Notes: a model not told the origin generated them from the letters alone. 64,000 nt of DNA from Paraburkholderia rhizosphaerae (GCF_004366595.1 NZ_SORE01000007.1:124001-188000), one strand, 5' to 3'. Positions 1 to 8,514 are shown, numbered from the stretch's first letter. Translations and numbers: made by a program.

Positions 1-639
1 ATACGACACCAGTTCCGACAGCCGCGCGACGTTCGCCTGCGCTGACGCGAGAATCGAGCGCTTCGCCTCCATGTCACTGGTTTTCGCGTCGGCGTCCTGC
101 GGCGCGACCGATTGCGTCTTCAACAATTCGTGCCAGCGCTGCGCGGTCGTATTCGCGTACGCGTAGTTCGCCTGCGCGGTCGCTTCGTCCGCGCGCGCCT
201 GGCGCAATTGCGCGTCGAGCTCCGGCGTTTCGATCACGGCCAGTGTCTCGCCGGCTTTAACCTTCGCGCCGATGTCGGTGTACCAGTGCGTGACATACCC
301 GCTCGTGCGTGCGTAGATCGATGCGTCCGCGTACGGCATCACCGAGCCCGGCAACAGCAATTCGCTCGATGCGGGCGCAGGCTTGGGCGTCACGATCGAC
401 ACCGGCAGCGCACGTTGCGCGGCGACCTGATCGGTCAACGCGCGCTTCGCTTCGAGCCGCGGCATCACACCGATCGCGAGCAGCACCGCCGCCAGTCCCC
501 CCAGCGCGAGCAGCGCGTGATAGCGCCGTTTCACGACCGGCCGCGGCGATTCCGGCGCGCCGTCGCTGTGTGCGGGTGCGCCGCTTTCGTTCTGTTCGTT
601 CGAACGATCAAGTTGGGTATCGGTATCGGGGGTGTTCAT
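1..639 (-). CDS. RND efflux periplasmic adaptor (MFP/HlyD family), partial
   Basis: Periplasmic adaptor that links an inner-membrane RND pump to an outer-membrane channel. The gene enters from the left edge, so only about the first 213 residues are present and the C-terminal barrel domains are missing. The ATG at 637-639 begins with an acidic, polar tail of about 30 residues. A membrane anchor follows near residues 38-57 (RRYHALLALGGLAAVLLAIG). Next come the first half of the lipoyl-like domain (GYVTHWYTDIGAKVKAGETL, the typical 'G.v...v..G..VkkGq.L' pattern) and the start of the helical hairpin (ETPELDAQLRQARA). It lies 47 bp downstream of the RND permease gene on the same strand, so the two form an operon; an outer-membrane channel gene may follow outside the window. 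The transported substrate cannot be told. Confidence 0.93.
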   Translation of the reverse strand, partial: MNTPDTDTQLDRSNEQNESGAPAHSDGAPESPRPVVKRRYHALLALGGLAAVLLAIGVMPRLEAKRALTDQVAAQRALPVSIVTPKPAPASSELLLPGSVMPYADASIYARTSGYVTHWYTDIGAKVKAGETLAVIETPELDAQLRQARADEATAQANYAYANTTAQRWHELLKTQSVAPQDADAKTSDMEAKRSILASAQANVARLSELVSY

Positions 640-686
640 TGCGGTTCTCTGGCGAAAGGCATGGCGAACGGACGGGTCAGGCTGGA

Positions 687-3600
687 TTACGCATGAGCGG
701 AAGACGCACGGTCGACAGCGCGCGCGGCGCTGCGCTTCGCGAGCCAGCTATGCACGACGCCAAACACGACTGGTACGAAGATCAGCGTCGACAGCGTGCC
801 GGCGGCGAGGCCGCCGATCACCGCGCGGCCGAGCGGCGCGTTCTGCTCGCCGCCGTCGCCGAGACCCAGCGCCATCGGCAGCATACCGATCAGCATCGCG
901 AGCGCGGTCATCAGCACCGGGCGAAAGCGGCTGAAGCCCGCATCGAGCGCGGCCTCCATCGGCGGCATGCCCGCGGCAAGCTTTTCGCGCGCGGTGTTGA
1001 TCACGAGAATGCTGTTCGCGGTCGCAATGCCAATACACAGAATCGTCCCGGTCAGCGCGGGCACGCTCAGCGTCGTATGGGTGGCGAACAGCATCCACGA
1101 GATGCCGGCAAGCGACGCCGGGTAGCCGGTCACGATAATCAGCGGGTCAATCCACGACTGAAAATTCACGACCATCAGCAGATAGACCAGCATGATCGCG
1201 AACACGAGTCCGAACCCGAGCCCGTTGAACGATTCATTCATCGACTGCACCTGGCCGCGCACGACGATCGACGAGCCCGGCGGCAACTGCGCACGCGCCT
1301 CGTCGACCAGCTTCGACACGTCCGATGCGACGCCGCCCAGATCGCGGCCTTGCGCGGATGCAAAGATGTCGAGCACCGGCTGAACGTTGTAGTGCGACAC
1401 GACCGCCTGCTGCGTGACGCGCGTCATCGTGCCGAGCGTGCCGAGCAGGTTCTGCGGGTTCACCTTCGGCGAAATTGTCGTGATCGGGATATTCGCGAGC
1501 GTCTGCAGCGAATGGATGTCGTATTGCGGCACTTCGGCCATCAGCGGGTAGCTGACGCCGTTCTTCGGGTCGAGCCAGAAATTCGGTGAAGTCTGCGAGC
1601 TGCCGGACAGCGCGATCAGCAGGTTCTGCGCGACGTCGCGCTGCGTGAGGCCGGCCTGGATCGCCTTCGTGCGGTCAACGTCGACGTTGATCGCCGGTTC
1701 GTCGCCGGGCTGCTGGATGCGTGCGTCGACGAGGCCGCGCACGCCGCGCAGCTTCGTCAGCAGATTGTTCGCAACCACGCGGTTCGCATCGAGCTTGTTG
1801 CCGACGATCTGCACGTCGATCGGCGCGGGCAGACCGAAGTTCAGAATCTGGCTGACGATGTCGGCCGGCAGAAACGCAAACGTGACACCGGGAAACGACG
1901 CGTTCAGCACGTTGCGCAGCTTCGCCACGTATTGGGCCGTCGGCTTGTGATCGGGCTTCAGCGAGATCAGGATATCCGCGTCTTCCGAGCCGATCGGGTC
2001 CGACGAGTCGTAAGTCAGGTTGATGCCGCTGACCGGCACGCCGATGTTGTCGAGTATCGAGCCCTGCTCCGACGCCGGAATCACGGTGCGGATCTTCGCT
2101 TCGACTTCGTCGGTAATGCGCGCGGTTTCTTCGATGCGGGTGCCGGTCGGTGCACGCAGGTGCAGCCGGATATCGCCGGTATCGACGGCCGGAAAAAAGT
2201 CACGGCCGATAAACGGCACCAGCACCAGCGAACCGACGCACACCAGCACAAACAGCGGAATGAAGCGGCGCCGCTGCTCGATCGCACGTTCGAGCGCACC
2301 GCGATAGACCATGCGCACTGCCTCGAAGCGCCGCTCGAAGCCCGCCTGGAAACGCGAGAACACCGCGAAGCGGCCTTGCGGCGCGCCCTCCTGTTTCTTC
2401 CGTGCGCGCATCAGGTACATCGCAAGCGTCGGAATCAGCGTGCGCGAGAAAAAGTACGACGCGCACATCGCGAACACCACCGCTTCCGCGAGCGGCACGA
2501 ACAGGTAGCGCGCGACGCCCGACAGCAGAAACATCGGCACGAATACGATGCAGATCGACAGTGTCGAGACAAAGGTCGGCACCGCGATTTCGCCGGAGCC
2601 GTTCAGGATCGCATCGTGCAGGTCCGCGCCGTTCTCAAGGTGATGTGTGATGTTCTCGATCGCAACCGTTGCGTCGTCCACCAGAATGCCGACCGCGAGC
2701 GCGAGGCCGCCCAGCGTCATGATGTTGATCGTTTCGCCGAGCGCCGACAGCGCGATCAGCGAAGTCAGCACCGCCAGCGGAATCGTGACCGCGATAATCA
2801 GCGTTGCGCGCCAGCTGCCGAGAAACAGCAGGATCATCGCGGCGGTCAGGCACGCGGCGATCGCCGCCTCGCGCACCACGCCGTCCACTGCCGATTTGAC
2901 GAACACCGACTGATCCGACAACGGCGTGATTTTCAGCGAACTCGGTAAACCGGCGGCGATCTTCGGTAATCTGTCCTTCACCTGCTGGATGATCGTCAGC
3001 GTCGATGCGCTGCCGGTCTTTTCGACTTCCAGTAGCGCCGCGCGCTTGCCGTCGCTGCGCACGATGTTCGTTTGCGGCGCATAGCCGTCGATCACATGCG
3101 CGACGTCGCGCACATACACCACACCGCCGTTCACCGTCTTGATCGGCAGGTTGTTCAGTTCCGCGATCGTATTGGTGCTGCCGTTCAGCTCGACGTTGTA
3201 CTCGCGCGTGCCGATCTTCGCGGTGCCGCCGGGCAGAATCAGGTTCTGCGCATTCACCGCGTTGACCACATCGAGCGGCGCGAGACCCTTCGCCTGCAAC
3301 GCGGCCGGATCGAGTTCGACCATTACCTGGCGAACCTTGCCGCCGAACGGCAGCGGCACGGCCGCGCCCTGCACCGTCGCGAGCTGCGTGCGGATAAAGC
3401 TGTTGCCGAGGTCGTACAGCTCCTGCTCGGGCAGCGTGTCGCTCGACAGACCCAATTCGAGCACCGGCACGGTCGACGCGTTGTACGTGATGATGTTCGG
3501 CGGCAGCGTGCCGGGCGGTAATAAACGCAGCAGCGACTCGGAGTTCGACGACGCCTGCGCGACCGCGCGATTGATGTCGGCACCCGGATGGAAGAACACC

Positions 3601-3878
3601 TTCACCACCGCGACGCCGTTCAGCGATTGCGATTCGATGTGTTCGATGTCGTCGACGTCCGTCGTCAGCGCGCGTTCGTAGATCGACGTGATGCGCTGCG
3701 CCATGTCCTGCGCGGACAGACCGTTGAACGACCACACGATGCTGACCACCGGCACGTTGATATTCGGGAAGATGTCGGTCGGCGTGCGCATGATCGCGAG
3801 CGGACCCATGATGAACAGCAGCACAGCCAGCACGATGAACGTGTACGGGCGCTTGAGCGCGAGCTTGACGATCCACAT
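687..3878 (-). CDS. RND efflux transporter permease subunit
   Basis: Inner-membrane proton-driven drug/solute pump of the AcrB/MexF-like superfamily; 1063 residues is the normal size. The start at 3878 (MWIVKLALKRPYTF) is chosen because a GAGGAAG ribosome binding site precedes it; an in-frame extension upstream is arginine-rich and unlikely. Family hallmarks seen are the first transmembrane helix with LLFIMGPLAIMRTPTDIFP, the proton-relay helix GILVDDATVAIEN carrying two adjacent aspartates, and a second transmembrane bundle near the C-terminus ending FVPVVFGVVHSWL. It is the first gene of a leftward operon with the adaptor gene. A 26-bp motif at 3998-4023, shared with the upstream region of the nearby cytochrome gene, lies about 120 bp upstream and may be its control site. 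Substrate unknown. Confidence 0.95.
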   Translation of the reverse strand: MWIVKLALKRPYTFIVLAVLLFIMGPLAIMRTPTDIFPNINVPVVSIVWSFNGLSAQDMAQRITSIYERALTTDVDDIEHIESQSLNGVAVVKVFFHPGADINRAVAQASSNSESLLRLLPPGTLPPNIITYNASTVPVLELGLSSDTLPEQELYDLGNSFIRTQLATVQGAAVPLPFGGKVRQVMVELDPAALQAKGLAPLDVVNAVNAQNLILPGGTAKIGTREYNVELNGSTNTIAELNNLPIKTVNGGVVYVRDVAHVIDGYAPQTNIVRSDGKRAALLEVEKTGSASTLTIIQQVKDRLPKIAAGLPSSLKITPLSDQSVFVKSAVDGVVREAAIAACLTAAMILLFLGSWRATLIIAVTIPLAVLTSLIALSALGETINIMTLGGLALAVGILVDDATVAIENITHHLENGADLHDAILNGSGEIAVPTFVSTLSICIVFVPMFLLSGVARYLFVPLAEAVVFAMCASYFFSRTLIPTLAMYLMRARKKQEGAPQGRFAVFSRFQAGFERRFEAVRMVYRGALERAIEQRRRFIPLFVLVCVGSLVLVPFIGRDFFPAVDTGDIRLHLRAPTGTRIEETARITDEVEAKIRTVIPASEQGSILDNIGVPVSGINLTYDSSDPIGSEDADILISLKPDHKPTAQYVAKLRNVLNASFPGVTFAFLPADIVSQILNFGLPAPIDVQIVGNKLDANRVVANNLLTKLRGVRGLVDARIQQPGDEPAINVDVDRTKAIQAGLTQRDVAQNLLIALSGSSQTSPNFWLDPKNGVSYPLMAEVPQYDIHSLQTLANIPITTISPKVNPQNLLGTLGTMTRVTQQAVVSHYNVQPVLDIFASAQGRDLGGVASDVSKLVDEARAQLPPGSSIVVRGQVQSMNESFNGLGFGLVFAIMLVYLLMVVNFQSWIDPLIIVTGYPASLAGISWMLFATHTTLSVPALTGTILCIGIATANSILVINTAREKLAAGMPPMEAALDAGFSRFRPVLMTALAMLIGMLPMALGLGDGGEQNAPLGRAVIGGLAAGTLSTLIFVPVVFGVVHSWLAKRSAARAVDRASSAHA

Positions 3879-3997
3879 GGCTGGGCTTCCTCGACATTGA
3901 ACGGTGTGCCGGCGCCTTCGCCGCCCGCTGCGGCCACGAAGGCTCTCGTGATGGGATGTAGTGTGCACAGCGAGCCATTACCCGATACCGACGCATT

Positions 3998-4023
3998 GAT
4001 TACGGCTCTGTTATCTACGCGTG
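3998..4023 (-). promoter_or_regulatory. Conserved 26-bp motif, copy A
   Basis: This 26-bp stretch matches 5256-5281 at 21 of 26 positions (core TGTTATCT identical; both begin GATTAC and end GTG). Both copies lie 120-180 bp upstream of a leftward gene, in the same orientation: copy A before the RND permease, copy B before the cytochrome c gene. On the minus strand each reads GATAAC, six bases, then GTAATC or GGTAATC, resembling direct half-sites of an OmpR-type response regulator. The identity of the binder is inference. Confidence 0.5.
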
Positions 4024-4120
4024 GCGGCCGAAATGACAGATTCGTCATCTGCTCGTCAGGATCGGGTCAACGTGCGATTTCAACAATGACCGTGTTGTCA
4101 ACCATCAGAAGGAACACGTC

Positions 4121-4453
4121 ATGAAATCGCTGATTCACGTTGTCGTTGCTGCATGCGCGCTTAGTGCCGCCACCCTCGCTTTCGCGCAGGCGTCGAACGG
4201 TCCGGTCACGCGCGCCGAAGTACGCGCGGATCTCGTGCAGGTCGAGCAGGCCGGTTATCAGCCGGCCGGCAATCAAACGGAGTTTCCGCAGAACGTTCAG
4301 GCGGCGGACGCGCAGGTCGCCGCGCAACAGAATTCAACCACCGCAGCGGTGGGTGGCATCGCGGCAACGGGTTCGTCCGCATGGGGCAGGCGTGCGCTGC
4401 CCGTGTCGATCGCGTCGGGAAATGAAGAGGCTTCGGTCTATCAGCATCACTGA
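4121..4453 (+). CDS. DUF4148 domain secreted protein
   Basis: Small exported protein of 110 residues. It has a Sec signal peptide (MKSLIHVVVAACALSAATLA, probable cleavage after AFA) followed by the DUF4148 signature TRAEVRADLVQVEQAGYQP at about residues 29-47. This family is numerous and almost confined to Burkholderiales; its function is not established. The rest is Gln/Ala-rich and predicted disordered. AGAAGGAA upstream gives a good ribosome binding site. It is divergent from the RND efflux operon, and the 242-bp space between them carries motif copy A. No catalytic residues are recognisable. Confidence 0.9.
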   Translation: MKSLIHVVVAACALSAATLAFAQASNGPVTRAEVRADLVQVEQAGYQPAGNQTEFPQNVQAADAQVAAQQNSTTAAVGGIAATGSSAWGRRALPVSIASGNEEASVYQHH

Positions 4454-4571
4454 AGCGACGAGTGCCGTGAAGCAACGCATTACATCGCGTCGCGTCGTGT
4501 CGAAGGCGGGGCGCTGCGCGATATGCGTTACGTCGCGCGACGCAACGCGCCGCCGCGCAAGCGGCGTTCAG

Positions 4572-5099
4572 TCAATTCGCACTTTTGAGCGCGTCGTATT
4601 GATCTTTTGTGATGCCGCGGCCTTTATAGAGGAAGGCGGCCAGCTTCCATATCGTATCGTCGGATTGCGTTTTGCCGAATGACGGCATCGCGGTCATGTT
4701 CACGCCGTGCTTGATCACCCAGAACATCAGCGGTGGGTTGTTGCGGCGGGTCGCCGCGAGCAGCTGCGGCGCGGAGGGCTGAATGCCCTGACCGACCGGG
4801 CTCAGCGTCCGGTCGGGCGCGCCGTGGCACAGCGCGCATGTCGAATCGTACATACGCGCGCCCGCGCGAATATTATCGAGCGACATCAGGTCGGCCGGCG
4901 GCGAATCCTTGCCGCCGTAGCGATGCAACGACGCTTCGTAGGTCCGATGCAATGCCCACGCGATAATCGGGTTGTCCTTCGAAGCCGCCGATACGTTGTA
5001 GATACCGGAGTAGATAAACGCGAAGCCCGCCGCGACAGACAGCACGAGCAACACAACCACCGTCGCGACGACGGTGCCGATTCGGGAATGAGTGGACAT
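4572..5099 (-). CDS. Membrane-anchored mono-haem cytochrome c
   Basis: Electron carrier of 175 residues. An N-terminal membrane anchor (about residues 8-32, VVATVVVLLVLSVAAGFAF) places the haem domain in the periplasm. One haem-binding CALCH motif lies near residue 90, and GVNMTAMPSFGKT supplies the probable distal methionine. The start at 5099 (MSTHSRIG) is preferred because it begins directly before the anchor; an extension to 5537 would add a region with no protein-like character. A possible promoter (TTGGCG, 16 bp, TACTAT) lies at 5218-5245, and motif copy B just upstream of that. It stands alone, so its redox partner is unknown. Confidence 0.9.
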   Translation of the reverse strand: MSTHSRIGTVVATVVVLLVLSVAAGFAFIYSGIYNVSAASKDNPIIAWALHRTYEASLHRYGGKDSPPADLMSLDNIRAGARMYDSTCALCHGAPDRTLSPVGQGIQPSAPQLLAATRRNNPPLMFWVIKHGVNMTAMPSFGKTQSDDTIWKLAAFLYKGRGITKDQYDALKSAN

Positions 5100-5217
5100 G
5101 CTTGTGGGACCCTTTGTACGTGACCGGTTTATCGGAAGGTGCGGCAACGACGGCTGCAACCGGATGCCTGCCGGCATGGTCGTTACTGAGCAGGTCTGGG
5201 CGCTGCCTGTGAGGCCG

Positions 5218-5245
5218 ATAGTAAGGCGCGCCAGTTTTCCGCCAA
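5218..5245 (-). promoter_or_regulatory. Candidate promoter of the cytochrome c gene
   Basis: On the minus strand a TTGGCG -35 element (5240-5245) and a TACTAT -10 element (5218-5223) are separated by 16 bp. The site is about 120 bp upstream of the cytochrome start, and motif copy B (5256-5281) lies just upstream of the -35. Elements were matched by eye only. Confidence 0.35.
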
Positions 5246-5255
5246 CCGTCACGCA

Positions 5256-5281
5256 GATTACCGTTTTGTTATCTTCGGGTG
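5256..5281 (-). promoter_or_regulatory. Conserved 26-bp motif, copy B
   Basis: Second copy of the motif at 3998-4023, with five mismatches. It sits immediately upstream of the candidate -35 element for the cytochrome c gene, the usual place for an activator. The rest of the 290-bp gap 5100-5389 holds no convincing ORF. Confidence 0.5.
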
Positions 5282-5389
5282 AAACGGGTCCGCCCTCTTT
5301 CGGCACGCGACGCAGGATTGTCAATGTGCACGCGCATCGGCGCGTTCGGTGCACGATCGGTGGCAAGCTCGTTGAGAACGGTGCCGTGC

Positions 5390-6385
5390 TCAGCCGCGCG
5401 GCTCCCCCCGCGACGGTCGATTGAAGCGCTGCTCGACCATCGTCTTGCCCCAATGCGTGCCTTCGGCTTCGTGAGTCAGCATGAAGCCCTCGGATTCGTA
5501 AAGATGCCGCGCCGCGTCGAGCCCTTTGAACGTCCACAGAAACGTCTCGTTGAAACGCGCATCGACGAAATCCAGCGCTCTCGTCAACAGCTGGCGGCCG
5601 ATGCCCGTGCCGCGCAATGCATCGTCGACGATAAACCAGCGCAAATGGGCCTTGCCGGTGGTCTCATCGCCGTCGATCGCGATCGACGCGAGAATCCGGT
5701 CATCGTCAACGTAACACCACAGTTCCTTTCCGCTGGCGGGCAGTTTGTCCGCGAATTCGGCCAGTTCGGTGGCGACACGCCGCTCGAAAAAAGAGCCCAG
5801 GCCCGACTCGCGTACGTAGTAGCGTCCGTGCAGGCCCGCGATATCGCCGATGCATCCGGGCCGATAGCCGGTTTCGATCTGACGGCGCGGGACGAGCGCG
5901 GCCGCGGTTCCCGCGGTCTTGCCGGCATCGTTGTCGAGCGCGAGCGCATCCGCATAGAGCGCGAGCGATCGCACCAGCGCCTGCTGGTCCTCCGGCACCA
6001 GCCGGCGCAACGCATTCGACACCTGGTCTGTCGCAAACCGGTCGATTCTTCTGCGCAGCTTTTGCCCTTCTTCGGTCAGGAAGAGTTGCGAAGAACGCGC
6101 GTCGTCGCTGGCGGTCTCGCGGTAGACGAGGCCGGCTGCCTCGAGTTTCGCCAGTTGCCGGCTGGTGTTCGATTTGTCGAGCCGCAGCAGATTGGCGAGG
6201 TCGCGCGCCGGTAGGCCCGGGGCAACTCCGATTTCAAGAATAGCGTGACAGGCGGACGGCGCGAGCTCGCTATTGGCCAGCGTCGAGCGCATGAAGCCGA
6301 GTTCGCGCACCAGCTTGCGCGAAAACTCGCGCAGTTCGAGGATCGTGCGATCGCGCGGCTGTGCCGGCTGTTCAACGTAGTCCAT
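5390..6385 (-). CDS. MarR-GNAT fusion transcriptional regulator/acetyltransferase
   Basis: Two-domain protein of 331 residues. The N-terminal half (about 1-145) is a MarR winged helix: LPARDLANLLRLDKSNTSRQ is the recognition region and DDARSSQLFLTEEG the wing. The C-terminal half (about 165-320) is a GNAT acetyltransferase fold with the acetyl-CoA loop DDALRGTGIGRQLLTRAL. This architecture is known in proteobacteria; substrates are mostly unknown. The ATG at 6385 is chosen because GGGAG lies eight bases upstream; ATG at 6400 and TTG at 6422-6424 are also in frame but lie over or next to the operator. Autoregulation is very likely from the promoter and palindrome at 6406-6455. Confidence 0.92.
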   Translation of the reverse strand: MDYVEQPAQPRDRTILELREFSRKLVRELGFMRSTLANSELAPSACHAILEIGVAPGLPARDLANLLRLDKSNTSRQLAKLEAAGLVYRETASDDARSSQLFLTEEGQKLRRRIDRFATDQVSNALRRLVPEDQQALVRSLALYADALALDNDAGKTAGTAAALVPRRQIETGYRPGCIGDIAGLHGRYYVRESGLGSFFERRVATELAEFADKLPASGKELWCYVDDDRILASIAIDGDETTGKAHLRWFIVDDALRGTGIGRQLLTRALDFVDARFNETFLWTFKGLDAARHLYESEGFMLTHEAEGTHWGKTMVEQRFNRPSRGEPRG

Positions 6386-6405
6386 CTCTTCGTCTCCCAT
6401 ATCGT

Positions 6406-6430
6406 TATTGGTTGCGATGTGCAACCAATA
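6406..6430. promoter_or_regulatory. MarR-type operator, 25-bp palindrome
   Basis: Perfect inverted repeat with 10-bp arms TATTGGTTGC and GCAACCAATA around a 5-bp spacer. It overlaps the -10 element and expected transcription start of the MarR-GNAT gene, which is exactly where a MarR repressor would block its own promoter. A second, smaller repeat TTGCG-GAT-CGCAA (6434-6446) lies inside the promoter spacer. Confidence 0.8.
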
Positions 6431-6455
6431 TAATTGCGGATCGCAACTTGTTCAA
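6427..6455 (-). promoter_or_regulatory. Sigma-70 promoter of the MarR-GNAT gene
   Basis: On the minus strand TTGAAC (6450-6455), a 17-bp spacer and TATATT (6427-6432) form a near-consensus promoter. The predicted start near 6420 gives a leader of about 35 nt containing the GGGAG ribosome binding site of the ATG at 6385. Two dyads overlap the element. Confidence 0.8.
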
Positions 6456-6812
6456 GGTGTTTTTCGTGCCGTCCGATGTTTCGAAACAGTCGCAGACAGG
6501 GCGCTGCTAAACCCGATTCGCCTGCACACAAGCTTTTGTACGCGATCAACCTGGCCTGCCTGTTCTGGCGCTTATACGATCGTCACCTGATGCCGCGCTA
6601 GCGTCCGCGTTGAACGTCGAGCGCGGCGACTTCATTCGAGCCGAAGCGACGCCGCAGCATGCAGGCGTCACCGCAATTCCTCCGAAGAGAAAGCTTCGCG
6701 CGCAAGTTGTGTGCATGCGCCACGACAGTGCGTCGACGCACAGTGCGGCGCTGCGCGGATGCGGTGCGTGGACGCACCGTCTCGCGCACTGTAACGGCGG
6801 CGATGTTTTCAG
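6456..6812. other. Gene-free stretch with repeated palindromes
   Basis: No convincing coding frame. The right end carries two copies of a palindrome of form GTGCGT-NN-ACGCAC at 6728-6741 and 6764-6777, 36 bp apart centre to centre. ACAGTGCG occurs at 6725-6732 and 6740-6747, with its inverted copy CGCACTGT at 6785-6792, so the second palindrome sits inside a larger inverted repeat. The stretch lies directly before the acetamidase remnant and may be its old control region or part of its decayed 5' end. Confidence 0.55.
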
Positions 6813-7403
6813 ATTCCGGTACGTCCGCACTTCGGCGTGGTCTGCGTCGCGCCACAGCAAGATGGTCTGATCGATTCAATTCCGCCGTCCACCTTCGGAC
6901 GAATCTCGACAACTGGCGCGTAACGCGCGGAGCGAGCGTGTTTCTACCGATGGGTGCCCGGCGCGCTGCTCTCGATCGGCGACCCGCATGCGTCTCAAGG
7001 TGACTCCGAATTGTGCGGCACCGCGATCGAATGTTCACTGACAGGTGATTTCCAGCTGGTGCTTCACAAAAAGGAGACGCTTGGCAAGCAGGTGTTTGCG
7101 GACCTCACCTACCCGCTGGTCGAAACGGTCGACGAATGGGTTCTTCACGGGTTCAGTTATCCAAATTATCTGGCGGAGTTCGGCACCAGTGCACAAAGCG
7201 CCGTTTACGAGAATTCCACCCTTGATCTCGCCATGCGCGACGCGTTCATCAAGACACGGCGATTCCTGATGACCATCAAGGGCTTTTCCGAAGATGAGGC
7301 GATCTCGCTGATCTCCGTCGCCGTTGACTTTGGCGTGACGCAGGTGGTGGATGGCAACTGGGGAGTGCACGCGATCATCCGGAAAGCGCTCTTCAAGACG
7401 TGA
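6813..7403 (+). pseudogene. Acetamidase/formamidase family, 5'-truncated and frameshifted
   Basis: Remnant of an amidase that would hydrolyse a small amide to acid and ammonia. Recognisable family blocks occur in order but in different frames: IPVRPHFGVVCVAP and IDSIPPSTFG (frame of 6813), NLDNWRVTRGASVFLPM (frame shifted near 6899), then VPGALLSIGDPHASQGD to the C-terminal DFGVTQVVDGNWGVHAI (frame shifted again at 6953). About 195 of the usual 310 or so residues remain; the N-terminal third is not visible upstream. The last part could be translated from GTG at 6954 (149 codons) but lacks part of the fold. It lies 138 bp before the deacetylase-ABC operon and was probably once its first gene. 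Confidence 0.8.
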
Positions 7404-7541
7404 ATTGGCAGGTTACGAGCTTCAGTGCGCGTGCGGACAAGAGTTTGTTCGCTGCCAGCCCGATATCGTTATTTTGACTTCCCTACCATGGTCCTCACGT
7501 GAACACAGGCGCACGCGCCATTCGACAGGACTGACTGGACC

Positions 7542-8444
7542 ATGGATTCTCCCGCACATCGTGCGATGCCCGGCCATGGGCGCTTTCAATATTCGCCGAT
7601 CAACGATCGCCCTGCTTATCGCTGGCCTGACGGTTCCCGGCTCGCGGTCTATATCGGCTTTAACATCGAGCATTTTGCGTTTGGCGAAGGACTGGGCCCG
7701 ACGATCGGCCCGGTGATGCCCGAACCCGATGTGCTCAATCACGCGTGGCGTGAGTATGCACTGCGCGTCGGCGCCTGGCGCTGTCTCGATCTCTTCGATG
7801 AACTCGAGCTACCGACCGCCGCGATCATCAACACCGCACTCTACGATCACTGCCCTGAGCTGGTCGCCGCCTTCGCTCAACGTGGCGATGAACTCGTCGC
7901 ACACGGCCATACCAATTCGGAACGGCAAGGAACGCTGTCCGAACACGACGAACGCGCGCTGATCGTTGCATGTCGCGAGCGCATCGCGATGGAGAGCGCG
8001 CAACAGCCGGCTGGCTGGCTATCGCCATGGCTCTCGGAAAGTCTTGTCACCAGCGATCTGGTCGCGGAAGCGGGTTACCAGTACACACTCAACTGGTGTC
8101 ACGACGATCAGCCCACGCGCCTGCGCACGCGCAACGGGCAGCCGCTGTGGGCGATTCCGTACCCGGAGGAAGTCAACGATATCCCGATGATTCTCGCGCG
8201 TCAGATGGACGCAAGGTCGTTCGCCGATCTGGTGATCGATCACTTCGAGGAAATGCTGCGGCAATCTAGCCGACAGCCACTGGTAATGGGCATCGCGCTG
8301 CATGCGTATCTGATGGGGCAGCCGCATCGCCTGTGCCACTTGCGCAGGGCGCTCGAGCATATTGCCCGTGCGCGCAACGAAGGCCGGATCTGCATCACGA
8401 CGCCGGGCTCGATTGCAAGCCACATGGATTTCCTCGGCCGTTAG
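7542..8444 (+). CDS. Polysaccharide deacetylase (NodB/CE4-like) family protein
   Basis: 300-residue metal-dependent amide/N-acyl hydrolase of the NodB fold, closest in style to the PuuE-allantoinase branch rather than to chitin deacetylases. Visible features are YIGFNIEHFAFG near residue 40 (catalytic-base region), AIINTALYDHCPELV, the metal-binding block ELVAHGHTNSE near 115-125, GWLSPWLSES near 155-165 and the final histidine region MGIALHAYLMGQPHR. There is no signal peptide, so it should be cytoplasmic and act on a small molecule. The ATG at 7542 has only a weak AGGA site. It heads an intact operon with the binding protein, fused transporter and MetX-like hydrolase. Confidence 0.85.
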   Translation: MDSPAHRAMPGHGRFQYSPINDRPAYRWPDGSRLAVYIGFNIEHFAFGEGLGPTIGPVMPEPDVLNHAWREYALRVGAWRCLDLFDELELPTAAIINTALYDHCPELVAAFAQRGDELVAHGHTNSERQGTLSEHDERALIVACRERIAMESAQQPAGWLSPWLSESLVTSDLVAEAGYQYTLNWCHDDQPTRLRTRNGQPLWAIPYPEEVNDIPMILARQMDARSFADLVIDHFEEMLRQSSRQPLVMGIALHAYLMGQPHRLCHLRRALEHIARARNEGRICITTPGSIASHMDFLGR

Positions 8445-8514
8445 ATCGATTCCTTTTCAATCGCGCGACGGTTTGCTTCTTCTTTCATTTCTCTCACCCT
8501 AAACAGGATTCGCC

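Noticed and set aside
309..1589. Long plus-strand open frame opposite the RND permease and adaptor genes
   Set aside because: Arginine/alanine-rich shadow with no domains; the opposite strand encodes clear RND proteins.
5100..5537. N-terminal extension of the cytochrome c gene
   Set aside because: The extension has no protein-like features and would bury the membrane anchor; ATG 5099 gives a normal anchored cytochrome.
6954..7403. Intact 149-codon gene
   Set aside because: It is only the C-terminal part of an acetamidase/formamidase; the preceding blocks occur in other frames.
7474..7479. TTGACT as -35 element before the deacetylase gene
   Set aside because: No -10 element at the right spacing.
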